Origin: CAYNRG01 sp047974855
GTDB taxonomy: Bacteria > Bacillota_I > Bacilli_A > Erysipelotrichales > Erysipelotrichaceae
Length of the DNA stretch: 64,000 bases
Direction: 5' to 3'
NCBI GenBank assembly: GCA_047974855.1
Contig: JBKECT010000014.1
Span: forward strand, 26,949-90,948
Made by a program: the position numbers and the translations under genes. The notes under the pieces are model-generated. The model searched no databases, was not told the origin of the DNA, and saw only the letters and a program-made list of their open reading frames with translations. Position 1 is the stretch's first letter; every line of letters starts with the position of its first letter. Of this stretch, positions 48,441 to 57,517 are shown in pieces.

Positions 48441-48468
48441 TTGACACTCATGTAAAAAAAGATATAAT
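48441..48468 (+). promoter_or_regulatory. Promoter of the DUF1934 gene
   Basis: Consensus TTGACA (48441-48446), a 16-nt spacer and consensus TATAAT (48463-48468). Confidence 0.8.
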
Positions 48469-48486
48469 TCAAAAAGGAGTAAAGTC

Positions 48487-48861
48487 ATGAATAAAAAAGA
48501 AAATATGATAGGGGTTATAAGACAAATTGATTACCTGTCAAAACAACATTCCATCTTATACCAAGGCAATCTAACAAAAATGGAACAATCGTTCACATTT
48601 GAAACAGATGATCAAGTGATAAATGTCATTCAATTCTTAAAAACTGGTGTGCAAATAGATCGCAATGGAGATATGAAAACCACTATTATATTACCTTATA
48701 ATCAGCTTGGGGTGGCGACAGCAGTGCATAAATTTGGACAACTCCAATTCACAAGTAAGCTTTTACAAAGTCACTATGCTGATGGACGATGGGAAATTGA
48801 GTATCAATTATTGCAACAACAAGAAGTTGTTTCTCACATGTATTTACGTTGTGAGTGGTAA
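48487..48861 (+). CDS. DUF1934 (YwiB-like) beta-barrel protein
   Basis: A 124-aa soluble protein of the DUF1934 family, with lipocalin-like beta strands in the second half (GRWEIEYQLLQQQE). B. subtilis YwiB is the closest model; function unknown. AAAAGGAG is 7-8 nt before the ATG. Its own consensus promoter precedes it. The rpoE promoter starts 6 nt after its stop. Confidence 0.8.
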   Translation: MNKKENMIGVIRQIDYLSKQHSILYQGNLTKMEQSFTFETDDQVINVIQFLKTGVQIDRNGDMKTTIILPYNQLGVATAVHKFGQLQFTSKLLQSHYADGRWEIEYQLLQQQEVVSHMYLRCEW

Positions 48862-48866
48862 AAGTG

Positions 48867-48895
48867 TTGACAATGTAAAAGAAGTGTTTTATTAT
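48867..48895 (+). promoter_or_regulatory. rpoE promoter
   Basis: Consensus TTGACA (48867-48872), a 17-nt spacer and TATTAT (48890-48895). Confidence 0.75.
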
Positions 48896-48927
48896 TTTTT
48901 CAGCAGCTTAAAAGGAGGATATAAAAT

Positions 48928-49242
48928 TTGAGCTATCAGTCAATGACAGACATTGCCTACAATGTTGTATCGAGGAGAAAAAAAGGTGTACCGTTTATAC
49001 AAATATGGCAAGAAATTATTAAAATAAAAGGGTTAGATGAATCAGCACAACAAAAGAAAATTGCAGAGTTTTATACTGAGCTAATGTTAGATAAACGATT
49101 TATTTCTTTAGCGGATAACAAATGGGATTTGCGTTCTAGACACACTTTTGATGAATCAAAGATGGAATCGTTTGAGCTTGATGATGATGACGACGATGAT
49201 TTTGAAGAAGAGAGTGAAGAAATAGAAGAAAGTAATGACTAA
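48928..49242 (+). CDS. rpoE: RNA polymerase delta subunit
   Basis: A 104-aa delta subunit, shorter than B. subtilis (173). The N-terminal HARE-HTH domain (about 1-70, MTDIAYNVVSRRKKGVPF) is followed by a short acidic tail with DDDDDDD. It lowers RNA polymerase affinity for nucleic acids. The start is TTG 48928, the only start codon at a good distance (9 nt) from AAGGAGG. Restricted to Firmicutes, which supports the host assignment. Confidence 0.9.
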   Translation: MSYQSMTDIAYNVVSRRKKGVPFIQIWQEIIKIKGLDESAQQKKIAEFYTELMLDKRFISLADNKWDLRSRHTFDESKMESFELDDDDDDDFEEESEEIEESND

Positions 49243-49248
49243 CTAAAT

Positions 49249-49278
49249 AAAAACTGGGTATTGGATATCCAGTTTTTT
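49249..49278. terminator. Terminator after rpoE
   Basis: AAAACTGG, an 11-nt loop, CCAGTTTTTTT. Convergent with the DUF1846 gene and likely shared. Confidence 0.8.
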
Positions 49279-49282
49279 TATT

Positions 49283-50767
49283 TTATTTATGATAAAGTTT
49301 CTTGGTTTTATAAATGGGTTCTTGTGTTATTTGGATACCTAATTTTTTAAAAACAGCTAAATCAATTTCAGAAAGCATGACTGAAGAGTGGGCTTGACAA
49401 TTTTTTAGTTTTTTAATCACGCTGAGTGCTTTGTGAATGGTTTCATCATGCACAGCAGCAATAGATAATGTGATTAGGAGCTCATCCAAATGAAGTCGTG
49501 GGTTATTGCCACCAAGAATTTCGGTTTTAACAGATTGCACAGGTTCTAAGATATTTGGTGGGATAAGTAGAAACTTGTCAGGGATTTCAGCAATAGATTT
49601 TAAAGCATTAAGCAAACAAGCACTAGGTGCGCCTAGTAACGAGGTTGTTTTACCTGTGATGATTGATCCGTCCGGAAGTTCTAAAGAGACAATAGGGAGG
49701 TCTACAGACTCAGCTAAATCTATAGCCGGTTTAACAACTTTACGATCAGCAGGGTCAAGTTTTGCGGTGGTCATGATCATTCCTATCTTTGAAAAAGAAT
49801 CATCATCAATTAAATCTTTTCTCAAATCTACACGAGCATCGTAATAGCGTCGAATGATTTCATTGTTGCTGGCAGTGGTTGCATCATCATCATCAAGGAT
49901 ACAATAACCTGCCATATTCACGCCCATATCAGTGGGTGATTTATAAGGTGATGCTCCCTGTATTTTTTCAAGCAAAGCATTTAAGACAGGGAAAACTTCG
50001 ATATCGCGATTATAGTTTACAGTTTTTTCTCCATAAGCTTCCAAGTGAAAAGAGTCGATCATATTCACATCATTTAAGTCGATAGTTGCAGCTTCATAAG
50101 CTAGGTTAACGGAGTGTTTAAGTGGCAAATTCCAAATTGGAAAGGTTTCAAACTTAGCATATCCTGATTGAATTCCTCTTTTTTGGTCATGATAAAGTTG
50201 AGATAGGCAGGTCGCCATTTTACCTGATCCTGGTCCTGGTGCTGTGACAACCACAAGTTCCCTTTGGGTTTCAATGTAGTCGTTTAAACCAAATCCTTCT
50301 TCAGAAACGATGTGGGATACATTGCTAGGGTACCCTTGAATGGGGTAGTGTAAAGCTACACTGACACCTAGATTTTCTAGTTTCTTTTTAAAAGTATCGG
50401 CAGCAGGTTGTTTTGCGTATTGGCAAATGACAACAGAGCCCACAAAAAAATCAATACTGCGGAAAGCGTCGATTAAACGAAGGCAGTCTTGATCATATGT
50501 GATTCCTAAATCACTGCGTACTTTATTTTTTTCAATATCGTTGGCACTAATAGCGATGACTAACTCAACTCTGTCTTTCATCGTTTCTAACATTTTAATT
50601 TTACTATCAGGTTCAAATCCGGGTAAAACACGAGATGCGTGGTAGTCATCAAAGAGTTTCCCCCCAAACTCTAGGTAAAGTTTCCCCCCAAATTGTTTAA
50701 TTCTTTTGTGAATGTGTTCGGATTGTAATGTCAGGTATTTATCGTTGTCGAAAGCGCGGTGTTGCAT
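49283..50767 (-). CDS. DUF1846 family protein
   Basis: A 494-aa member of the DUF1846 family, with the N-terminal GGKLYLEFGGKLFDDYHASRVL, a glycine loop VTAPGPGSGKMATCLSQLY (possible nucleotide site) and a C-terminal domain around PRLHLDELL. The structure of a homologue is known but its function is not. Upstream CGGAG precedes the ATG. Monocistronic, convergent with rpoE, divergent from fba. Confidence 0.93.
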   Translation of the reverse strand: MQHRAFDNDKYLTLQSEHIHKRIKQFGGKLYLEFGGKLFDDYHASRVLPGFEPDSKIKMLETMKDRVELVIAISANDIEKNKVRSDLGITYDQDCLRLIDAFRSIDFFVGSVVICQYAKQPAADTFKKKLENLGVSVALHYPIQGYPSNVSHIVSEEGFGLNDYIETQRELVVVTAPGPGSGKMATCLSQLYHDQKRGIQSGYAKFETFPIWNLPLKHSVNLAYEAATIDLNDVNMIDSFHLEAYGEKTVNYNRDIEVFPVLNALLEKIQGASPYKSPTDMGVNMAGYCILDDDDATTASNNEIIRRYYDARVDLRKDLIDDDSFSKIGMIMTTAKLDPADRKVVKPAIDLAESVDLPIVSLELPDGSIITGKTTSLLGAPSACLLNALKSIAEIPDKFLLIPPNILEPVQSVKTEILGGNNPRLHLDELLITLSIAAVHDETIHKALSVIKKLKNCQAHSSVMLSEIDLAVFKKLGIQITQEPIYKTKKLYHK

Positions 50768-50892
50768 AGGTTATCATCTCCGTTCCTAATATTTCAAACT
50801 ATATCACACGGGAAATTAAAAATCTAGAAAAAAATATTTAAATTTTTTTGATTTTGGTATAAAATGAAAGAGAAAAAGAGGAGGAATTAACA

Positions 50893-51759
50893 ATGACATT
50901 AGTATCAGCAACAGAAATGCTTAAGAAAGCTCACGAAGGGCACTACGCTGTAGGGCAATTCAATATTAACAACTTGGAATGGACAAAAGCAGTATTAGCA
51001 GCAGCGGAAGAAGCGAAGTCTCCAGTTATCTTAGGAGTATCAGAAGGAGCTGGGAAATACATGACAGGATACAAAACGGTTTCAGCAATGGTAAAAGCAA
51101 TGCACGATGAAATGGGAATTACTGTTCCAGTAGCGCTACATTTAGACCATGGATCATATGACGGTGCCATGAAGGCGATTGAAGCTGGCTTTACATCAGT
51201 TATGTTTGATGGTTCACACTATGATTTTGAAGAAAATGTAGCGAAGTCAAAAGAAGTGATTGCGATTGCTCATGGAAAAGGAATTTCTGTAGAGTGTGAA
51301 GTAGGATCAATTGGAGGAGAAGAAGATGGAGTTATCGGAGCAGGAGAGTTTGCGGACCCACAAGAATGTGCAAAAATTGCAGAGCTAGGAGTTGATTTCT
51401 TAGCGGCAGGAATTGGAAATATTCATGGTAAATATCCTGAAAATTGGCCAGGGCTTAATTTTGATGTGTTGGGAAAAATTCAAGATGTAACTAATGGAAA
51501 ACCACTAGTACTTCATGGAGGATCTGGAATTCCTGCAGATCAAATTGCAAAAGCAATTTCTTTGGGAGTTTCTAAAATTAACGTAAACACAGAACTTCAA
51601 TTAGTGTTTGCAGCAGCAACTCGCACCTATGTAGAAGAAGGAAAAGATAAAGAAGGAAAAGGATTTGATCCTCGTAAATTATTAGCTCCAGGGGCTAAAG
51701 CAATCCAAGACAAAGTTATCGCAATGATGACAGAATTTGGATCGGCAAATAAAGCATAA
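50893..51759 (+). CDS. fba: Class II fructose-bisphosphate aldolase
   Basis: A 288-aa zinc-dependent aldolase that splits fructose 1,6-bisphosphate in glycolysis. Motifs: LHLDHGS with zinc His, EVGSIGGEEDG, and HGGSGIP, KINVNTELQ of the substrate site. GAGGA precedes the ATG. It has its own weak -10 (TATAAA) and terminator. Confidence 0.96.
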   Translation: MTLVSATEMLKKAHEGHYAVGQFNINNLEWTKAVLAAAEEAKSPVILGVSEGAGKYMTGYKTVSAMVKAMHDEMGITVPVALHLDHGSYDGAMKAIEAGFTSVMFDGSHYDFEENVAKSKEVIAIAHGKGISVECEVGSIGGEEDGVIGAGEFADPQECAKIAELGVDFLAAGIGNIHGKYPENWPGLNFDVLGKIQDVTNGKPLVLHGGSGIPADQIAKAISLGVSKINVNTELQLVFAAATRTYVEEGKDKEGKGFDPRKLLAPGAKAIQDKVIAMMTEFGSANKA

Positions 51760-51821
51760 AATAAAAATATAGAAGTTAAAAAGATTTTTTAAAACATAAA
51801 AATACAGAGTGTTAAACATTG

Positions 51822-51851
51822 AAAAGCATATGAAATAATCATATGCTTTTT
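51822..51851 (+). terminator. fba terminator
   Basis: AAAAGCATATGA, AATAA, TCATATGCTTTTT. A 12-bp stem. Confidence 0.85.
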
Positions 51852-51915
51852 ATAACTTCTATTAAATTAATTTCGGTGGTATACTAGTAAAGAAGAATTT
51901 GAAAGGAGATACACA

Positions 51916-52563
51916 ATGATAGAAGCAATACTTTTCGATATGGATGGGGTGCTAATTGAATCAGAAAATTATTACATAGATGGAACGTTTAGTTGGATGA
52001 AGAAATATGGGTTCAAAGGGGATAAGACAGTCTTGCATCAGTTAATTGGAACAACAATGAAGACAACCTACCATTTAGTGTATGAGTGGCTAGAAGGTAA
52101 AATTTCAGAAGAAGAAATTCAAGAAATAAACGACAATTATTTTAAAGAGAATCCTCTATGGTACCCTAGTGTGTTAAAAGAAGAAGTGAAAGAGGTTCTT
52201 CAAGTTTTGAAAGATCAAGGGAAGAAGATTGCATTATGCTCATCATCATCTAAAGTATCAATTGCAGAGATGTTAAAGACCTGTGAGTTAGAAACTTATT
52301 TTGATGTCGTTGTGAGTGGTGAAGAATTTAAAGAAAGCAAGCCTAATCCTGAAATTTATTTATATGCAGCGAAGGTGTTGGGTGTTGGTACAGAGCAGTG
52401 TGTTGTAGTAGAAGATTCAAAGGTGGGAATTGAAGCTGGCTGCAGGGCGAATATGCGTGTTCTAGCGGTCGTGGATGAGCAATTTGATCACGATCAAAGC
52501 AAGGCAACAAAGAGAATTCACAACCTAAAAGAGGTGCTGGATTGGATTGAGTTAAACAGCTAA
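51916..52563 (+). CDS. HAD hydrolase, beta-phosphoglucomutase-like
   Basis: A 215-aa HAD-superfamily protein: motif I DMDGVLIES, motif II CSSSS, motif III-IV KPNPEIYLYAAKVLG and VVEDSKVGIEAG, with a helical cap between. This group includes beta-phosphoglucomutases and sugar phosphatases; the substrate is not clear. AAAGGAG precedes the ATG. Followed 36 nt later by murA. Confidence 0.88.
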   Translation: MIEAILFDMDGVLIESENYYIDGTFSWMKKYGFKGDKTVLHQLIGTTMKTTYHLVYEWLEGKISEEEIQEINDNYFKENPLWYPSVLKEEVKEVLQVLKDQGKKIALCSSSSKVSIAEMLKTCELETYFDVVVSGEEFKESKPNPEIYLYAAKVLGVGTEQCVVVEDSKVGIEAGCRANMRVLAVVDEQFDHDQSKATKRIHNLKEVLDWIELNS

Positions 52564-52599
52564 ACTATGATATAATAAGAAATAAGTGAGGGAAATGAC

Positions 52600-53865
52600 A
52601 TGGAACAAGTGATAAAAATTGAAGGTGGACGTCTTCTTGAAGGAGAAGTAACTATAAGTGGTTCAAAGAATGCGACGGTTGCTTTAATTCCAGCAGCTAT
52701 TTTGGCGGAAGGTCCTGTAACCATTGTGGGAGTGCCCAATATTTCAGATGTAGAATCGCTTTCTATTTTACTTAGAGAATTGAAGGTGGATGTAACGCAT
52801 AAGACCAAAGATCACTTAGTCATTGACCCAACAAACATGATAAATATCCCTATGGATCATCGTGCTGTATCTAAATTAAGAGCATCTTATTATTTTATGG
52901 GTGCACTACTTGGAAAATATGGAGAAGTGAAGATGAAAATGCCTGGTGGTTGTTATTTAGGACCACGACCTATCGATCTTCATTTAAAAGGGTTTGAAGC
53001 CTTGGGTGCGGTAGTAGATTATGTCGAGGGGTATTATCACATTCGAGCAGATAAGCTTGTAGGGAACAAAATATTTTTAGATGTTTCCTCAGTTGGAGCA
53101 ACCATTAATATCATGATGGCTGCAGTGAAGGCAGAGGGAAGAACCACTATAGAAAATGCAGCAAAAGAACCAGAAATCATTGATGTTGCTACCTTATTGA
53201 ATAAGATGGGAGCACAAGTTCGTGGCGCAGGAACTAACGTCATCACAATTGATGGAGTAGAAAGATTAAATGGATGTTTCCATGAAATAATTCCAGACCG
53301 GATTGAAGCAGGAACTTTTATTGTGATGGCTGCAGCAGTTGCAAAGAAAATGACAATTAAAAACATTATTCCTCAACATTTAGAGAGTCTATTGTCAAAG
53401 TTGCAGGAGATGGGTGTTAAAATGGAGGTTGATATTGATTGTGTAACTATTGAAAAATCAGCTGAACCTTTGAAAGCTGTAGATATAAAGACACTACCAT
53501 ATCCAGGATTTGCGACAGACTTACAGCAACCATTAACGGCATTAATGACTCAAGTTAGCGGGGAATCTAGTATTATAGACACGATTTATCCAGAGAGGTT
53601 TAAGCATGCGATTGAGCTTCAACGGATGGGTGCGAATATTGATGTAGGGCAGGGAAAGGCTCTGATTCATGGTATCACGCCACTTTATGGAGATCGAGTT
53701 GTCGCAACAGATCTTCGATGTGGAGCTTGTTTGGTCATTGCTGGATTATTGGCTGAAGGTACAACAGAAATCCATGAGATAGGTCATATCGATCGAGGAT
53801 ATGATGACTTAGATGGAAAGTTAAAGCAACTAGGAGCAGTTATTTATAGAGAAAACATTGAGTAG
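52600..53865 (+). CDS. murA: UDP-N-acetylglucosamine 1-carboxyvinyltransferase
   Basis: A 421-aa enzyme for the first committed step of peptidoglycan synthesis. Residues GSKNAT (21-26) and the active-site Cys118 in [14 protein letters not shown] are conserved, so fosfomycin should inhibit it. Firmicutes often carry two copies (MurA/MurZ); this one cannot be placed with certainty. RBS GTGAGGG lies upstream. Confidence 0.95.
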   Translation: MEQVIKIEGGRLLEGEVTISGSKNATVALIPAAILAEGPVTIVGVPNISDVESLSILLRELKVDVTHKTKDHLVIDPTNMINIPMDHRAVSKLRASYYFMGALLGKYGEVKMKMPGGCYLGPRPIDLHLKGFEALGAVVDYVEGYYHIRADKLVGNKIFLDVSSVGATINIMMAAVKAEGRTTIENAAKEPEIIDVATLLNKMGAQVRGAGTNVITIDGVERLNGCFHEIIPDRIEAGTFIVMAAAVAKKMTIKNIIPQHLESLLSKLQEMGVKMEVDIDCVTIEKSAEPLKAVDIKTLPYPGFATDLQQPLTALMTQVSGESSIIDTIYPERFKHAIELQRMGANIDVGQGKALIHGITPLYGDRVVATDLRCGACLVIAGLLAEGTTEIHEIGHIDRGYDDLDGKLKQLGAVIYRENIE

Positions 53866-53884
53866 TGTAATTAGCTACTCTTTT
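53860..53884 (+). terminator. murA terminator
   Basis: GAGTAG, TGTAATTAG, CTACTCTTTT. The first arm includes the stop codon. Confidence 0.65.
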
Positions 53885-53892
53885 ATTATCGC

Positions 53893-53919
53893 AACATCTA
53901 GTATCAATAACTAGATGTT
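53893..53919. repeat. Perfect 10-bp inverted repeat
   Basis: AACATCTAGT, loop ATCAATA, ACTAGATGTT. No T-run follows, so it is not a normal terminator. It may be an operator or an mRNA structure for the M28 peptidase gene 75 nt downstream. Confidence 0.6.
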
Positions 53920-53957
53920 AGGTTAATAAAAATCTTTTTATTTGGTAATTGATATGA

Positions 53958-53963
53958 TATAAT
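53958..53963 (+). promoter_or_regulatory. -10 box of the M28 peptidase gene
   Basis: TATAAT, with a weak -35 TTTTTA (53935-53940). Confidence 0.5.
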
Positions 53964-53994
53964 CGGTAAGAACTTTTAAAAAGGAGAGATTAGA

Positions 53995-55602
53995 ATGAAA
54001 AAGAGAAATTTAATATTAGTGGGAATTAGTGTCTTGATGATTGGTTTATCAGCATATTTTTTACAGCCGACAGAAGTAATTTTAGAGGGCGTTGACTACA
54101 CTAAGTATCACGATATGCTGACCGTTTTTTCAAAGGAAGAGAGAAGTTTAAATACAACATATCATGATTTGATGCATGATTACCTTGTTGAACAGTTAGA
54201 GCAAAGAGGACTGACAGTTCAATTACTAGATAGTGCTGAAGAAGAAGTTATCTACACGCAAGGGGGAGAAATTTTTGAACATGGAGTTTCGAATATTTAT
54301 GCAACTTTACCAGCAACAGTGCAAACTGAAGAAACTAAAAACATCGTGTTTGCATCTCATTATGATTCTGTTGAGGCAAGTTATGGTGCAGCTGATGCTG
54401 GATTGCCTGTCATTAGCTTTTTTGCGGGATTAGATGCAATTTTGGATCAAGAAAGGGTAAATGACATTAGTATACTCATAACGGACCATGAGGAATTGGG
54501 GCTAGTAGGCGCCAACTACGTGATGGATAACTATCCGGAGATTGTCGAGGGAATTGATTATTTGTACAATTGGGAAGCTCGGGGCACATCGGGAAATATG
54601 ATTTTATTTGAAACTAGTGAAAATGACTATCAAGGGGTCAAAAACTATATCGAGGTTACTGACCAACGATTTGCGGCATCTATTGCAACAGCTGTATATT
54701 CGCAAATGCCAAATGGATCGGATTTTACCACATTTATGGAAGCTGGAATTTCTGGAATGAATTTTGCGATGGTCGAGGGTTTTGCGAATTATCATACCAG
54801 TTTAGATCATATAGATAATATTCCGATGGAGACATTTAATTATTATGTGAATAATGTAGTTCAAGTGATGAGCAATCACGCGACACAGCCTTTTGCTATT
54901 GAGAATACACAAAGAAGTATTTACTTTAATTTCTTTGATGCGTCAATCATTTTTCCTGAATGGTTTGTTTTAGCAAGTATCGTTTTAACAACACTTGGTG
55001 CTGTAGCGATCATCGGAGGATTTATTGCAAAGAAACAATTAAAAATAAAACAGTTTGGGTGGAGTTTGATTACTGTGATAGCAGGCTTTGTTGCTGCAAA
55101 TATTCTAGTAAAAATCCCTGTTGGCATTTTTGGTCTATTCTCTACCTTCAAACCTTATCAACCAGAAGCTGCAAAAATTCGTTATACTTTACTGTACAAT
55201 GATGTCTATATCATTATACTAACTATTTTGTTGATAGCTGTGGTAGGAATACTTATTTGGTGGTTTAATAAAAAGAAGTGGGTTACTAAGGAATCACTAC
55301 TTTCAACAACTCTTTTATTGGGGTGTGTTTTGCAAGGAGTGCTGTATAATATTTTATTTGGCAGCTTAGTATTAACGCTAGTGCCGTTGATTGTTTTAGA
55401 GTTGTGTTACTTCCTGAACAGAATCGCAAAGACTACAGGATTTGCTGTGCTTGTTGTAGCAATACTTATTCCTGTATTATTACCGATTTTGTATTATGTG
55501 TACATTGCGCTTACAGTAAATAGTGCCGTTATTTATATGAATTTGCTAATGGTTGTTCTCGTTTATTTTATGTCTTGTTGGAGTAGTGTAGAGGGAAAAT
55601 AA
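53995..55602 (+). CDS. M28-family zinc peptidase with C-terminal membrane domain (ERMP1-like)
   Basis: A 535-aa protein: N-terminal signal-anchor (about 5-25), an outer M28 peptidase domain, then about six to seven membrane helices from residue 320. Zinc/catalytic residues: SHYDS (121-125), GAADAG, DHEELG (164-169) and YHTSLDHID; NWEARGTSGN resembles eukaryotic ERMP1/Fxna. The usual GAxDD is altered here, so one zinc ligand may differ. Probably an aminopeptidase outside the membrane. AAGGAGAG precedes the ATG. Confidence 0.85.
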   Translation: MKKRNLILVGISVLMIGLSAYFLQPTEVILEGVDYTKYHDMLTVFSKEERSLNTTYHDLMHDYLVEQLEQRGLTVQLLDSAEEEVIYTQGGEIFEHGVSNIYATLPATVQTEETKNIVFASHYDSVEASYGAADAGLPVISFFAGLDAILDQERVNDISILITDHEELGLVGANYVMDNYPEIVEGIDYLYNWEARGTSGNMILFETSENDYQGVKNYIEVTDQRFAASIATAVYSQMPNGSDFTTFMEAGISGMNFAMVEGFANYHTSLDHIDNIPMETFNYYVNNVVQVMSNHATQPFAIENTQRSIYFNFFDASIIFPEWFVLASIVLTTLGAVAIIGGFIAKKQLKIKQFGWSLITVIAGFVAANILVKIPVGIFGLFSTFKPYQPEAAKIRYTLLYNDVYIIILTILLIAVVGILIWWFNKKKWVTKESLLSTTLLLGCVLQGVLYNILFGSLVLTLVPLIVLELCYFLNRIAKTTGFAVLVVAILIPVLLPILYYVYIALTVNSAVIYMNLLMVVLVYFMSCWSSVEGK

Positions 55603-55656
55603 AATATTGCCAAGCAAGTGATTTGTGGTAGAATATAAATGAAAGGAGAAACCGCA

Positions 55657-56010
55657 ATGATAAAAAAGACAGATATTGTTACTTGTGTATTGCTAAGCGT
55701 GTTTACGTGTGGACTTTATCAATTGTTTTGGATTTTTTCAATAACAGAAGATGTAGCGAAATTAGGTAAAGATAGTAGCAATCGCAACGGACTTATGGTC
55801 GTTGTTTTGGGTATTGTAACGTGTGGACTTTATTATTTATATTGGGTCTATGTTACCAGCAGAGATCTCTATGACTTGGAGTTAGAACAGGGGATAAGAG
55901 CTACTGACAATTCAGTACTAAATGTGATTTTAGGGATATTTACAGTGATGATTATACCGCTTGTTTTCATGCAACAATCAATTAATAGAATCATTGATGA
56001 AGAAATCTAA
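55657..56010 (+). CDS. DUF4234 small membrane protein
   Basis: A 117-aa protein with three hydrophobic segments and the family repeat FTCGLYQLFWIF and VTCGLYYLYWVY. Function unknown. ATG 55657 has AAGGAG 9 nt upstream. It overlaps the DUF2752 gene by 14 nt; the two families often stand together. Confidence 0.85.
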   Translation: MIKKTDIVTCVLLSVFTCGLYQLFWIFSITEDVAKLGKDSSNRNGLMVVVLGIVTCGLYYLYWVYVTSRDLYDLELEQGIRATDNSVLNVILGIFTVMIIPLVFMQQSINRIIDEEI

Positions 56011-56407
56011 AACTAAAGAGGTAATTTTACTTGCCTTGCTTGTTTTTGCAACACTTGTGTTGTTTGGAGCGAGTTGTCCGATAGAAAAAATAATTGGAAT
56101 TCCTTGTCCAGGGTGCGGCATGTTTACGGCTTTTTATTACTTGTTTCAAGGCAAACTTACTCTTGCCTTATATTTTCATCCCTTAGTGTTGGTATGTTTA
56201 GCGTACTTTGTGGTGTTGGGAGCATCTTTGGTAATCTATCATAAACTAGATAATAAAATAGCTCGAATCAGCACTTTCATTTTTATAGGCTTATTGGTCA
56301 TTGTGTACATTTATAGAATGGCAACAATATTTCCGCAGCCGCCTATGATGTTTAATGAAAATAGCTTATTGGGATGGTTGATAAGGGTAATAGAAGGCTT
56401 GAGATAA
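55997..56407 (+). CDS. DUF2752 small membrane protein
   Basis: A 136-aa membrane protein with the DUF2752 signature CPGCGM (IPCPGCGMFTAFYYLFQG) and about four hydrophobic segments. Function unknown. The start ATG 55997 lies within the end of the DUF4234 gene and has no clear ribosome-binding site, which suggests translational coupling. In-frame codons upstream to 55961 are within that gene. Confidence 0.82.
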   Translation: MKKSKTKEVILLALLVFATLVLFGASCPIEKIIGIPCPGCGMFTAFYYLFQGKLTLALYFHPLVLVCLAYFVVLGASLVIYHKLDNKIARISTFIFIGLLVIVYIYRMATIFPQPPMMFNENSLLGWLIRVIEGLR

Positions 56408-56430
56408 GCATAAAATATGGCTGAGAGTAC

Positions 56431-56459
56431 TTGATTTCTTTAAATAGATATGATAATAT
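56431..56459 (+). promoter_or_regulatory. rpmE promoter
   Basis: TTGATT (56431-56436), a 17-nt spacer and TAATAT (56454-56459). Confidence 0.55.
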
Positions 56460-56517
56460 ATACAAGCACTTACTTTGGATAAACATACAGAAATCCAAGG
56501 CGGAAGGAGAGAAAAAG

Positions 56518-56730
56518 ATGAAAAAGGGAATTCACCCAGAATACCAAATGACAACTGTAACTTGTACAGCGTGCGGGAATGAATTTGAAACTGGATCAAC
56601 AAAAACAGATATTAAAGTTGATACTTGTTCAAACTGTCATCCGTTTTATACAGGAAGACAACGTTTCGCAGCGGCACAGGGTAGAATTGAAAAATTCAAT
56701 AAGAAATTTGGACTTAAAAGCGAAGAATAA
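56518..56730 (+). CDS. rpmE: 50S ribosomal protein L31 (zinc type)
   Basis: A 70-aa L31 of the zinc-binding type: CTACG and [10 protein letters not shown] give the cysteine set. The start ATG 56518 follows GGAAGGAGAG. It is the first of the rpmE, tdk, prfA, prmC group, found in this order in many Firmicutes. A terminator hairpin covers its stop. Confidence 0.95.
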   Translation: MKKGIHPEYQMTTVTCTACGNEFETGSTKTDIKVDTCSNCHPFYTGRQRFAAAQGRIEKFNKKFGLKSEE

Positions 56731-56747
56731 ACACTTCGTTTTTTTTA
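56720..56747 (+). terminator. rpmE terminator
   Basis: GCGAAG, AATAAACA, CTTCGTTTTTTTT. The loop contains the stop codon. Confidence 0.8.
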
Positions 56748-56821
56748 TGCAGTATAGTTGGAATGAAGTTACTTATTTCATATGGATATTCTGCTTAACG
56801 GTGAACTTAATTCTATAAGAT

Positions 56822-56854
56822 AGAAGAGGTCTTTTGGTGTAATCTCTTCTTTTT
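56822..56854 (+). terminator. Hairpin before tdk
   Basis: AGAAGAGG and ATCTCTTCT arms around a 15-nt loop, then TTTT. A second terminator or an attenuator in the rpmE-tdk gap. Confidence 0.55.
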
Positions 56855-56910
56855 AAATCACTGGAAGTGTGGTAAAATAGGAAAAGATAGACAGAAGGAT
56901 AGGTGGCATT

Positions 56911-57513
56911 ATGATGTATCATCAATATCAAAAGGGGTGGCTTGAAGTTATTTCAGGCTGTATGTTTGCGGGTAAAACAGAAGAACTAATTCGGCGCGTA
57001 AAAGTATTGGAGTTTGCGAAGAAGAAAGTGATGGTTTTTAAACCTGCGTTAGACAATCGGTATAGTGATGCTCGTGTGGTTTCCCATGCAGGAAGCTCAC
57101 TGGATGGTATCGTCGTTGAAACAGCTGTTGAAATTTTAGAGTATGTTACGGAAGATGTGGATACTATAGCGATTGATGAAGTTCAGTTTTTTGATGATGC
57201 CATTGCTGAGGTGTGTGATATTTTAGCACAGAGCGGAAAAAGGGTCATGGTTGCAGGATTGGATATGGATTTCAAAGCGACGCCATTTGGTGTTATGTCG
57301 ACATTAATTACTGAGGCGGAATTTGTTACAAAATTAACGGCAGTGTGCAGTTGTTGCGGTGCACCTGGAACAAGGACGCAGCGACTGGTTAATGGCAAAC
57401 CGGCAAGTTGGAATGATCCGATTATTTTGGTTGGTGCGTCTGAAAGCTATGAAGCAAGGTGCCGTCATTGTCATGAAATAACAGGGAAACCAACAAAATT
57501 AGATAGGGGGTAA
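56911..57513 (+). CDS. tdk: Thymidine kinase
   Basis: A 200-aa type II thymidine kinase for salvage of thymidine. P-loop GCMFAGKT (16-23), the DEVQFFD motif and two zinc Cys pairs (CSCC, CRHC). The start may be 56911 or 56914 (two ATG codons in a row). Five nt separate it from prfA. Confidence 0.95.
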   Translation: MMYHQYQKGWLEVISGCMFAGKTEELIRRVKVLEFAKKKVMVFKPALDNRYSDARVVSHAGSSLDGIVVETAVEILEYVTEDVDTIAIDEVQFFDDAIAEVCDILAQSGKRVMVAGLDMDFKATPFGVMSTLITEAEFVTKLTAVCSCCGAPGTRTQRLVNGKPASWNDPIILVGASESYEARCRHCHEITGKPTKLDRG

Positions 57514-57517
57514 AGAG

